A stretch of DNA of 6,238 nucleotides from an uncultured Ruminococcus sp. (GCA_902773455.1 CACYEW010000101.1:1-6238), one strand, 5' to 3'. Numbered from the stretch's first letter, positions 1-6,037 are shown. Notes: generated from the letters alone by a model not told the origin. Made by a program: numbers and translations.

Positions 1-350
1 AAAACAGTTTTATCAGACGAGACAACACCGGACTCGGCTAAAAGTTTTGCCTGCGCTACAACGTTACAACCATCCCTCATAGATCCGGCTTTTCCGTCTG
101 AACGGTTATAATAATCATCGTTTGGATTCAGCGGTCTATATTGAGATGCACCTTGACTCCAGTATTCCCAATGGTTGGAATACTTATTCTTTGTATAGTC
201 GGTATTCGCTGAGATATTCTTACTGGGGAGATCGGTATAACCCAAGCTATAACTGTCTACCGCGTTTACACACAACGGAAGAAGAGACACTAACAAAAAA
301 AGTGTTAATATAAGCGAAATTGCTTTTGATAAAATGTTGTTTTTTTCCAT
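1..350 (-). CDS. Secreted papain-like (C39-type) cysteine peptidase candidate, N-terminal part only
   Basis: The gene runs off the left edge, so 116 codons are visible. Residues 1-30 form a classical signal peptide: a short charged start (MEKNNILSK), a hydrophobic core (about 11-26) and a likely signal peptidase I site after VNA (28-30). The mature part has a tryptophan-rich stretch, WEYWSQG (61-67), then MRDGCNVVAQAKLL (91-104). A W-x-Q-G motif followed by a Gly-Cys at the start of a helix is the usual layout of C39-like papain-fold peptidases, where Gln forms the oxyanion hole and Cys is the nucleophile. Q66 and C95 would fill those roles. The catalytic His and Asp would lie outside the window, so activity cannot be judged. 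The start at 350 is supported by AGAAAGGA about 9 nt upstream. The gene uses TTA leucine codons freely and is more AT-rich than its neighbours. The peptidase call is moderately secure; a non-peptidase secreted protein with a similar fold is possible. Confidence 0.7.
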   Translation of the reverse strand, partial: MEKNNILSKAISLILTLFLLVSLLPLCVNAVDSYSLGYTDLPSKNISANTDYTKNKYSNHWEYWSQGASQYRPLNPNDDYYNRSDGKAGSMRDGCNVVAQAKLLAESGVVSSDKTV

Positions 351-512
351 GAAATAGTTCCTTTCTGTTTTGTGGAAATAAAACTGCCGGGCATAAAACC
401 GCGCAATGCAAAATACGCGCTCATGTGCCGTGACGTAATCACAATACTTGTATTGGATAAGTGTGAAAGAGCCCGTAAATTGCCGCGCTGAAAACACTTA
501 TCCATATACTGT
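351..512 (-). other. Long 5' leader of the cysteine peptidase gene
   Basis: From the predicted transcription start near 512 to the ATG at 350 there are about 160 nt with no convincing gene. The leader holds an 11-bp inverted repeat near its 5' end (494-504 with 454-464), a short palindrome CAATAC-TT-GTATTG (442-455) and a possible imperfect stem whose arms lie near 388-394 and 424-431, enclosing paired GCGC blocks (401-404 and 417-420). An ORF reading through this region on the minus strand (305-535) overlaps the peptidase start, lacks a sensible ribosome binding site and resembles nothing I recognise, so I treat the stretch as untranslated. I do not recognise a known riboswitch class. Confidence 0.4.
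454..504. repeat. 11-bp perfect inverted repeat with 29-nt spacer
   Basis: TGGATAAGTGT at 454-464 and its exact reverse complement ACACTTATCCA at 494-504 face each other. They lie about 8 nt downstream of the predicted start of the minus-strand peptidase transcript. As RNA this could form a long-loop hairpin at the very 5' end of the leader. As DNA it could be a paired operator. The function is not evident from sequence. Confidence 0.55.
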
Positions 513-518
513 TGAGTA

Positions 519-548
519 ATTATATCACTTTGCAATTTATTTTGTCAA
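519..548 (-). promoter_or_regulatory. Consensus sigma-A promoter for the cysteine peptidase gene
   Basis: Read on the minus strand, TTGACA (543-548) and TATAAT (519-524) are both perfect hexamers separated by 18 bp. The promoter begins about 20 bp after the stop codon of the upstream regulator gene. The peptidase therefore has its own strong promoter rather than depending on read-through. No terminator hairpin separates the two genes. Confidence 0.8.
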
Positions 549-567
549 GCCGTAAATAAAAAAATAT

Positions 568-1647
568 TTAATCGGTTGAATTTTTTCGCCGTGCGCGGCG
601 GGTGCGGTTGATGTGGCGTTCGAAGCTGCCGTTATTTATAAGCTCGGCGAGGACGTACTGCTCGAAAACGGGTACGGTGCAGGAGTAAAATCCGAGCTTT
701 TTCTCGTATTCCGAAAGCAGAGACGGGGGCAGCAGGGCGTAGCCGATGCGGAAAGAGGGAGCGACGGTCTTTGAAAACGTATTTATGTATATGACGCGGC
801 TTTCGGTATCGAGAGAAAAGACCGTGTCTTCCGCTTTTGACAAAAGCGTGAACTCCGAATCGAAATCGTCTTCGACTATATAACCGCCGCGGCTCTTCGC
901 CCATTCAAGATATTCGCGCCGCTTCGACGCGCTCGCCGTTATGCCGCTCGGGTAGCTGTGAAACGGCGTTACGTGCAGTACCGACGCCGACGATCTGCGA
1001 AGCTCTTCGGTGCGTACGCCGTCGGATCCGAGCCGGAGCGCCTCGCATCTCACGCCGTTTGCTTCGTATACGCGGCGTATCTTGTCGTAGCACGGATCTT
1101 CGAGCGCGAATATCCGCTCCCTGCCGAGAAGCTGAACGGTGAGCCCGTACAGATATTCAGCGCCCGAGCCTATGATCACCTCGGAGCTTTTCACGTTTAT
1201 ACCGCGCGATCTCTGCAGATAGTCCGCTATGGCATAGCGAAGCTCCGGCGTGCCGTTGTTCGGTGATTTTACGTAAATATCCTCGCCGCGGTCCGCAAGC
1301 ACCTTACGCATACACTTTGCGAGCGCCGAAAACGGAAAAACGCCGTCCGACCGTCGAACGTTTTGCGCAAGCGGCTTTATCTTCTCGGGCGAGGAGAAAA
1401 AACCGTCCTTTCTGTATATCACGTAATATCCGCTGCGCTCTCTCGCTTCCGCGTAGCCCTCGTCGCAGAGTATCGCGTAAGCGTGCTCGGCGGTGATAAC
1501 GCTGACGCCGCAGTCGAGGCAGAGCGTACGCTTCGACGGCAAACGGACTCCCTCGGGATAAACGCCGTCCGTGATATCCCGCCGCAGCTGACGGTAAAGC
1601 TGCATATACGCGCTTTCGTTTGAGTTTTTATCGATCCTGTATTTCAT
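568..1647 (-). CDS. MocR/PdxR-type GntR regulator with aminotransferase-like domain, C-terminally truncated
   Basis: The 359-residue protein begins with a GntR winged helix (about 10-78, with YMQLYRQLR, LPSKRTL and the GYYV wing) and continues into a fold-type I aminotransferase domain. Recognisable pieces are NNGTPELR (130-137), EDPCYD (183-188), HSYPSG (230-235), VEDDFDSEF (258-266) and FSKTVAPSFRIGY (291-303). K293 is the expected PLP Schiff-base lysine and D260 the probable partner of the pyridine nitrogen; F262 stands where GabR has a Tyr that contacts PLP. MocR proteins are usually about 450-490 residues. This one stops soon after ERHINRTRR, so the small C-terminal domain, including the arginine that binds ligand carboxylate in GabR, is absent. 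It is divergent from a pyridoxal kinase gene, which suggests control of vitamin B6 salvage. The start gives the normal family N-terminus, but the nearest AAGGA lies 16 nt upstream, so initiation may be weak. Family assignment is secure; the effect of truncation is unknown. Confidence 0.88.
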   Translation of the reverse strand: MKYRIDKNSNESAYMQLYRQLRRDITDGVYPEGVRLPSKRTLCLDCGVSVITAEHAYAILCDEGYAEARERSGYYVIYRKDGFFSSPEKIKPLAQNVRRSDGVFPFSALAKCMRKVLADRGEDIYVKSPNNGTPELRYAIADYLQRSRGINVKSSEVIIGSGAEYLYGLTVQLLGRERIFALEDPCYDKIRRVYEANGVRCEALRLGSDGVRTEELRRSSASVLHVTPFHSYPSGITASASKRREYLEWAKSRGGYIVEDDFDSEFTLLSKAEDTVFSLDTESRVIYINTFSKTVAPSFRIGYALLPPSLLSEYEKKLGFYSCTVPVFEQYVLAELINNGSFERHINRTRRARRKNSTD

Positions 1648-1697
1648 CTGGTTATATAAAATTTCCTTTTTCTGATCATTTTAATATTATCAAACGC

Positions 1698-1726
1698 AGT
1701 ATATCATATAATCATCAATTTGTAAA
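1698..1726 (-). promoter_or_regulatory. Promoter of the MocR-type regulator
   Basis: On the minus strand, TTTACA (1721-1726) and TATACT (1698-1703) are separated by exactly 17 bp, a good sigma-A match. The -35 element overlaps the ribosome binding site DNA of the divergent kinase gene. The spacer contains the kinase's likely -10 box. A regulator bound here would affect both genes. Confidence 0.65.
1707..1712 (+). promoter_or_regulatory. Likely -10 box of the pyridoxal kinase gene, without a recognisable -35
   Basis: TATAAT lies 24 nt upstream of the kinase ATG and would start transcription near 1719, leaving a leader of about 18 nt that contains the AAAGAGG site (1724-1730). No hexamer 16-19 bp upstream resembles TTGACA; the best match has two of six bases. 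A perfect -10 with no -35 fits an activator-dependent promoter, which would suit MocR control. In so AT-rich a gap a chance match is also possible. Confidence 0.4.
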
Positions 1727-1736
1727 GAGGTTTTTT

Positions 1737-2561
1737 ATGAAAAGATTGCTTACCGTTCAAGATATTTCCTGCCTCGGCAAATGCTCGCTCACCATCGCCC
1801 TGCCGGTCATTTCGGCGCTCGGAGTGGAGACGGTAATTTTGCCTACCGCCGTTTTGTCGACTCATACGATGTTCAAAAATTTCACCTGCAAGGATCTGTC
1901 TGATCAGATAAAGCCGATAACCGAACACTGGCGTAACGAAGGCGTCGCGTTCGACGCGATATACACGGGCTACCTCGGCACCGCCGAAGAGATAGACGAA
2001 ATGAAGGAGGTCTTCAAAACGTTCGGAAATAAAGACAATTTCATTTTCGTCGATCCCGTCATGGCTGATAACGGCAGGCTCTATCCGGCTTTCGATCTTG
2101 CCTACGCGAAGAAAAACGCGGAGCTCTGCGCGGCGGCTGATATAATCGTGCCGAATATCACCGAGGCGGCTTTCCTTACCGGTTCCGAATATAAAGAAGA
2201 GTACGGCGAGGATTATATAAAAGATCTTTTGAAAAAGCTCTCCGGTATTTGCCCCGGTATATGCGTGCTGACCGGCGTAAGTCTCTCGGAAGGAATGACC
2301 GGACTTATGGGTTACGACGGCAAAACGAAGGAGTATTATACTTATCAGAACAGAAGGATAAACGCGTCTTATCACGGCACGGGCGATCTGTTTTCTTCGG
2401 TATTCGTCGGTTCGATGCTCAAAGGCAAAGACTGGCGCGAGGCGGCAAAGACCGCGGCGGATTATACCGCGCATACGATAGAGGTGACGCTGAAAAATCC
2501 GAAAAAACCGTGGTACGGCGTCGATTTCGAGGCTACGCTGCCCGAACTCATCAAGTCGTGA
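1737..2561 (+). CDS. pdxY: Pyridoxal/pyridoxamine kinase (PdxY-like), ribokinase superfamily
   Basis: This 274-residue cytosolic kinase is expected to phosphorylate pyridoxal, pyridoxamine or pyridoxine with ATP, the salvage route to PLP. It opens with VQDISCLGKCSLTIALP (7-23), typical of clostridial PdxY-like kinases, followed by LPTAVLSTHT (35-44). VDPVMADNG (105-113) and PNITEAAFLTG (139-149) are ribokinase-family signatures. HGTGDLF (213-219) carries the anion hole and the catalytic base D217. Length matches the family. A longer in-frame reading from 1620 exists, but the ATG at 1737 is chosen because AAAGAGG (1724-1730) sits 6 nt upstream and the shorter N-terminus matches the family; the extra residues would cover the promoter region. 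It is divergent from a MocR-type regulator and closed by a strong hairpin. The exact vitamer preference cannot be read from sequence, and HMP-phosphate kinase activity, known in some relatives, is the main alternative. Confidence 0.9.
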   Translation: MKRLLTVQDISCLGKCSLTIALPVISALGVETVILPTAVLSTHTMFKNFTCKDLSDQIKPITEHWRNEGVAFDAIYTGYLGTAEEIDEMKEVFKTFGNKDNFIFVDPVMADNGRLYPAFDLAYAKKNAELCAAADIIVPNITEAAFLTGSEYKEEYGEDYIKDLLKKLSGICPGICVLTGVSLSEGMTGLMGYDGKTKEYYTYQNRRINASYHGTGDLFSSVFVGSMLKGKDWREAAKTAADYTAHTIEVTLKNPKKPWYGVDFEATLPELIKS

Positions 2562-2592
2562 ATATAAAAAACGGAATATAATAATAAAACGA

Positions 2593-2630
2593 CCGCCGCA
2601 AAATGAAAATTTTGCGGCGGCTTATTTTAT
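2593..2630. terminator. Strong bidirectional intrinsic terminator
   Basis: CCGCCGCAAAAT (2593-2604) pairs perfectly with ATTTTGCGGCGG (2609-2620) around a GAAA tetraloop, giving a 12-bp stem. On the plus strand it is followed by a T-rich stretch (CTTATTTTAT), which ends the kinase transcript 32 nt after its stop. On the minus strand it is followed by a T-rich stretch (TCGTTTTATTAT), 17 nt after the stop of the last operon gene. The two converging transcripts share it. Confidence 0.88.
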
Positions 2631-2636
2631 ATCGGT

Positions 2637-4247
2637 TTATTGTTCGGCGTCGGTCGTGACGTAAGGGATGCCGTGCTCGAGCATCCAGAGCGGACTTACG
2701 AACGAATCTTCGACCGTTACGGAGAAGTGGACTCTTTCGGCGTCGCCGAAGCCGCTGTCGTTTGAGTATGCGATGAGGTCGCCCTGCGTTACCGCCTGAC
2801 CGACCGTAACGCGGCTCGGGTCTACTCTCGTGTACCACGTTCTTACGCCGTTGCCGTGATCTATGACGATGATACCGCCGTTTATAACGGTTTGTCCGAC
2901 GTAGGTCACCTGACCGGAGAGCGACGCGCGCACCTCGGATCCGCTCGATACGTGATAGTCTATGCCGTTATGACGGAACGTTTCGCCCGTCGCCTTGAGC
3001 GTCATCGTAAGGCCGTAGCCGGTCTTGTAATCCTTTCTCTTCGTCGGGAAACCGAGATCTTCTGTGTTGCAGAGATTGCCGGAGGCTGACGTCAGCGCAA
3101 ATATGTTTTTGAACGAGTCTTCGGTCTGCTTTTTGTTTTCGTCGGAGAAATAACGCGCTATTTCGGAGGCGGAGTTGCCGTAATTTTTCGTATTGAACTG
3201 AGTCGGGCTTACCGTTACCGTGAATTCGGCGGTCGAGCCGTCGCACGAAAACTTCAGATTGTATTCGCCCGGCTCCGTCTCGTAAGAGGTGGGGATGAAC
3301 GCCACGGCTTTTCCGTTGTTATCGTAAAATTTCGGCATGGTCCCGAGCGGCGGATCGCAGGTCACCGTAATATCCGCGGCTTTCGCGTTTTCAGCCGCGA
3401 TGCCTATAACGCCGCCCTGATCGACCGCAAGAGAAGAAAGCGTGTAGGAAGCGTTCGCGCGGACGTAAGCGTCGAAATAATACGTTGCGGAGCCGTAAGA
3501 ACGGAGGCTTTCGCTTTCGTTCCACTGCACCTCGAGCTTGATCCTGAAATATTTCGCCTCGTCCGTTTCAAGACCGGGGAAATCGGAAAGGAGCCTCGTG
3601 ACGGAGGTGCCGCCCTCGTCGTACGTTATTATCGCCGAATCGGGTTCGCGCGAGAACCACGTGTTGAGCGTCTGCCGGGATATATCGTCGATCTTCTTTA
3701 CGGTTTTCGACGTCGCCGTTTCGATCGGAGTATAATGACCGTCGAGAGTGCTGTAATTCCACGAGATCTCGGAAGGAGTTATCTCGACCTTGTCGCTGCC
3801 GACGCAGAATACGGGAGCCGCGGTATCGTAAAGCGTTACCGCGTACTGAGTGCTCATGAATTTTCTGCACGCTATCGGGTCGGCTTTGTACGCCGTATCC
3901 GAACCGTCGAGAAAATACACCTCGTCGGGACGCTCGGCGGACATATAGAATCTGTATTCAGCCGCGCTCTGACCTCTGTAAAATTTGAATATGAACGATT
4001 TGAACGAGAACACGGCGTTCGGAACGGCGTTTACCTGCGTGCCCTTTGCAAGGTCGGCGTAAAACGCTATATCGTTCTCGTCGGTTATCTCGTAGACGTT
4101 GCCGACGGGATCCGTTATTTCCAGCTTGGAGATGTTTTCCGGTTCTTTGATCACATCGGCGGCTTTGGGACGGTACAGTATCGGTATCAGTATCAGCGGC
4201 ACGAGAACGGCTACGATGCTGATAAGTATCGGCAGCTTGCTTTTCAT
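2637..4247 (-). CDS. Membrane-anchored degenerate M23 (LytM-like) peptidoglycan-associated protein
   Basis: The 536-residue protein has one N-terminal membrane segment (about 5-24) and a long extracellular part. Residues about 30-300 match no family I recognise. A beta-rich, Ig-like stretch follows (about 325-385, ending EPGEYNLKFSCDGSTAEF and TVTV), and an M23 domain occupies about 405-530. Zinc ligands are present as HNGID (H426, D430) and VHF (H507). However, the catalytic positions are changed: Y-x-H reads YTR (R474) and the first His of HxH reads RVH (R505). In LytM-type enzymes both histidines take part in catalysis, so hydrolysis of peptidoglycan cross-bridges is unlikely, though zinc and wall binding may remain. 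EnvC and SpoIIQ are known non-enzymatic precedents. Start 4247 is preferred over an upstream ATG (4754), which lies inside the previous gene; AAAGGA sits 7 nt before it. The gene is last in the aldolase operon, 14 nt after the thioesterase stop. Confidence 0.85.
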   Translation of the reverse strand: MKSKLPILISIVAVLVPLILIPILYRPKAADVIKEPENISKLEITDPVGNVYEITDENDIAFYADLAKGTQVNAVPNAVFSFKSFIFKFYRGQSAAEYRFYMSAERPDEVYFLDGSDTAYKADPIACRKFMSTQYAVTLYDTAAPVFCVGSDKVEITPSEISWNYSTLDGHYTPIETATSKTVKKIDDISRQTLNTWFSREPDSAIITYDEGGTSVTRLLSDFPGLETDEAKYFRIKLEVQWNESESLRSYGSATYYFDAYVRANASYTLSSLAVDQGGVIGIAAENAKAADITVTCDPPLGTMPKFYDNNGKAVAFIPTSYETEPGEYNLKFSCDGSTAEFTVTVSPTQFNTKNYGNSASEIARYFSDENKKQTEDSFKNIFALTSASGNLCNTEDLGFPTKRKDYKTGYGLTMTLKATGETFRHNGIDYHVSSGSEVRASLSGQVTYVGQTVINGGIIVIDHGNGVRTWYTRVDPSRVTVGQAVTQGDLIAYSNDSGFGDAERVHFSVTVEDSFVSPLWMLEHGIPYVTTDAEQ

Positions 4248-4261
4248 ACTCTTTTCCTTTC

Positions 4262-4984
4262 TTATTCTATGACCATTTCGGCTTCGACGTTGGTCTTTCC
4301 GTCGGAGCGTACGGTACGGAAATATCTTACTCCGTCGCTCTGCGCCGTGTAGATCTTCAGCACGTCGCCGAGAGGCGCCTCCGAAAGAAACGATACGTTC
4401 AGCGATACCACGCGCCCTCCGGTCTTCCGTCCGGCTTCGGGCGCGAACGAAAACAGCATATCGGGGTAAACCGTGTTGTTCATATGCCCGTTGCCGTCGC
4501 AGTCGGCGTAATATACTTCGCGCTCGCCGCAAAGCGAGAGCGAAACGTCGCGCAGGTTTATTCTGCCCGGGGCGTCTATACCGACCGTATCGGTATCGGT
4601 ATGCTTCGACGTGTCGATATCGGTCACGCGGTAGATCTTTCTGTCTTCGATTCCGACGAGAGCCCATACGGTTATCGCTTCGGCGGCTAAAACGCCGCGG
4701 CAGAAAAGACGGTGGGCGCGGTTGAAAACGGCGCCGTGACAGTCGTAAAGCCACGTTTCGGCAATAAGCGTATCGTGCGCGTGTACCGCGCCGTAAACGC
4801 TCAGATTGAGACGGCTCAGTATGTAGACCCTGCCGTCGGCTCGCATCTGGTCGTAAGAATAACCGGTCGTATAGAGCTGAAGGTTCGCCGCCTCCTGCAT
4901 ATAGCGGAGCACGGCAGACGTGCGCAGGTTGCCGCGCAGATCGATATCGTGCGAGTTAACGTCGAATTCGCAGATGTATTTCAT
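4262..4984 (-). CDS. Acyl-ACP thioesterase-like double hotdog protein
   Basis: This 240-residue soluble protein resembles bacterial members of the FatA/FatB acyl-ACP thioesterase family, which release free fatty acids from acyl carrier protein. It shows the two-hotdog layout. The first hotdog has DIDLRGNLRTSAVLRYMQEAAN (roughly 13-34) and RVYILSRLNL (52-61). The second has YYADCDGNGHMNNTVYPDML (158-177). D163, N165 and H167 fit the catalytic D-x-N-x-H of plant FatB, and E202 falls where FatB has its fourth catalytic residue. Length is typical for the bacterial family. Its ATG overlaps the aldolase stop by one base (TAATG), and there is no clear ribosome binding site before it, so translation probably depends on ribosomes finishing the aldolase. 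Acyl-CoA rather than acyl-ACP as substrate is possible; chain length cannot be inferred. Confidence 0.85.
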   Translation of the reverse strand: MKYICEFDVNSHDIDLRGNLRTSAVLRYMQEAANLQLYTTGYSYDQMRADGRVYILSRLNLSVYGAVHAHDTLIAETWLYDCHGAVFNRAHRLFCRGVLAAEAITVWALVGIEDRKIYRVTDIDTSKHTDTDTVGIDAPGRINLRDVSLSLCGEREVYYADCDGNGHMNNTVYPDMLFSFAPEAGRKTGGRVVSLNVSFLSEAPLGDVLKIYTAQSDGVRYFRTVRSDGKTNVEAEMVIE

Positions 4985-4986
4985 TA
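4982..4986 (-). promoter_or_regulatory. TAATG stop/start overlap coupling aldolase and thioesterase
   Basis: On the minus strand the aldolase stop TAA (4984-4986) and the thioesterase start ATG (4982-4984) share one base. The 20 nt before the ATG contain no purine-rich GGAG-like site, unlike the other genes in this window. This decides the thioesterase start and points to reinitiation by terminating ribosomes. Confidence 0.7.
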
Positions 4987-5913
4987 CGCTTTGTTATCGG
5001 AACCTAAAACGTACGTGATCTTGTGTTTTACGGTCTCTTTTATGTCGGCTCTCGCCGCGCCGAGATATTTTCTCGGGTCGAACACGTCGGGCTTCTGCGC
5101 GAATACTTTGCGTATCGCCGCCGTCATCGCGAGGCGGATGTCGGTATCCATATTGATCTTGCAGACCGCGAGAGAAGAAGCCTCGCGGAGTATATGCTCC
5201 GGCACGCCTGCCGCCGATTTCATATTGCCGCCGAATTCGTTTATGACGTCGATGACCTTCGGGTCGACGGACGAAGCGCCGTGAAGGACTATCGGATATT
5301 CGGGCATAAGAGCCTGTATTTCTCTTAAAATGTCCATTCTGAGCTCCGCTTTGCCCGAGAACTTGTACGCGCCGTGGCTCGTGCCTATAGCTATCGCAAG
5401 ACTGTCGCAGCCGGAAAGCTCCACGAATTTGACCGCGTCGGCGGGATCGGTGTAGAAAGCGTGATCGGACGAAACGTTGACCTCGTCTTCGATGCCGGCG
5501 AGTCTGCCGAGCTCGGCTTCGACGGTGACGTCATATTTGTGCGCGTACTCGACGACCTTTGCCGTCAGCTCCGCGTTCTGCTCGAAGGGCAGAGAAGAAG
5601 CGTCTATCATGACCGAGGTGAATCCGCAGTCGACGCATTTTTTGCAGGTCTCGAAATCGGGACCGTGGTCGAGGTGGAGCGCGAGCTCAACGCCCGTCTC
5701 CTCGACCGCCGCTCTGACCATACCGATCAGATAAGGCGCGTGAGCGTATTCGAGAGCGCTTTTCGATACCTGAAGGATAACGGGGGAATTCAGCTCCGCC
5801 GCCGCTTCCGTGACCGCCTGGATTATCTCCATATTGTTGATGTTGAAGGCGCCTATCGCGTAACCTCCGCGGTAAGCCTTTTTGAACATTTCTCTGGTGT
5901 TTACCATCGCCAT
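4984..5913 (-). CDS. fba: Class II fructose-1,6-bisphosphate aldolase
   Basis: This 309-residue cytosolic enzyme is expected to cleave fructose-1,6-bisphosphate to dihydroxyacetone phosphate and glyceraldehyde-3-phosphate, using zinc. All hallmark residues are visible. LHLDHGPD (79-86) holds catalytic D82 and ligand H83. VEAELG (131-136) holds E134. GTSHG (177-181) holds H180, LHGASS (210-215) holds H211, and NMDTDIR (254-260) belongs to the phosphate-binding C-terminal part. Length and the NVSSDHAFYTDP loop (146-157) fit the bacterial class IIB group. Two ATGs lie close together; the first (5913) is chosen because CGGAGA sits about 9 nt upstream. It is the first gene of an operon with a thioesterase-like and an M23-like gene, and it has its own promoter at 5951-5979. 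Tagatose- or ketose-bisphosphate aldolases share the fold, so strict sugar specificity is inferred from similarity. Confidence 0.93.
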   Translation of the reverse strand: MAMVNTREMFKKAYRGGYAIGAFNINNMEIIQAVTEAAAELNSPVILQVSKSALEYAHAPYLIGMVRAAVEETGVELALHLDHGPDFETCKKCVDCGFTSVMIDASSLPFEQNAELTAKVVEYAHKYDVTVEAELGRLAGIEDEVNVSSDHAFYTDPADAVKFVELSGCDSLAIAIGTSHGAYKFSGKAELRMDILREIQALMPEYPIVLHGASSVDPKVIDVINEFGGNMKSAAGVPEHILREASSLAVCKINMDTDIRLAMTAAIRKVFAQKPDVFDPRKYLGAARADIKETVKHKITYVLGSDNKA

Positions 5914-5950
5914 TTTCGTTTTCTCCGTTGATATTATAGGATTTTATAAT

Positions 5951-5979
5951 ATTATAATATCTTCCAATGTAAAAGTCAA
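5951..5979 (-). promoter_or_regulatory. Sigma-A promoter of the aldolase operon
   Basis: On the minus strand, TTGACT (5974-5979) and TATAAT (5951-5956) are separated by 17 bp. Transcription would start near 5944, giving a leader of about 30 nt before the aldolase ATG. The -10 lies in a 12-bp perfect palindrome, TATAATATTATA (5945-5956), that also offers TATAAT boxes on the plus strand, so the site may fire both ways. Confidence 0.75.
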
Positions 5980-6003
5980 GGCAAATCGGTTAATTTTTAT
6001 CCG

Positions 6004-6037
6004 TTTTGCACCGTCGGCGCGGCGCACGGACGCAAAA
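6004..6037. repeat. GC-rich imperfect hairpin between two divergent genes
   Basis: TTTTGC (6004-6009) pairs with GCAAAA (6032-6037), and CCGT (6011-6014) pairs with ACGG (6026-6029), separated by a small internal loop. The apex is rich in GCGC. Neither strand has a T-tract after the stem, so it is not an ordinary terminator. It is the only GC-rich block in this gap and may be an operator, a leader hairpin or chance. Confidence 0.3.

Noticed and set aside
454..504. Two TTATCCA-containing arms that resemble DnaA boxes, suggesting a replication origin.
   Set aside because: There are only two, both imperfect against TTATCCACA. No box cluster or dnaA/dnaN neighbours are present. The inverted repeat sits just inside a transcript start, which explains it better.
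305..535. A 76-residue minus-strand ORF across the peptidase leader.
   Set aside because: It overlaps the peptidase start in another frame, begins only a few bases after the promoter's start site without a ribosome binding site, and has no recognisable motif.
584..600. A small stem CGCCG-TGCG-CGGCG next to a run of T at the end of the MocR gene, as a terminator.
   Set aside because: In the direction of MocR transcription the stem is followed by A residues, not T, and it lies inside the coding sequence, so it is not a functional intrinsic terminator for that gene.
958..1623. Several plus-strand ORFs opposite the MocR gene (958-1266, 1263-1496, 1363-1623).
   Set aside because: They are arginine-rich, low-complexity shadows of the real minus-strand gene and have no family motifs.
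1620..1736. A longer N-terminus for the pyridoxal kinase starting at 1620.
   Set aside because: The extra 39 residues cover the promoter gap and the start of the divergent gene, have no family similarity, and the ATG at 1737 has a well-spaced AAAGAGG.
4248..4754. A 169-residue N-terminal extension of the M23 protein starting at 4754.
   Set aside because: It is read out of frame inside the thioesterase gene and is rich in Arg. The ATG at 4247 has AAAGGA and is followed directly by a membrane segment.
5160..5610. Repeated AGAGAAGAAGC strings inside fba, possibly a dispersed repeat.
   Set aside because: They encode Ala-Ser-Ser-Leu in the aldolase with the same preferred codons, so this is codon usage and not a repeat element.
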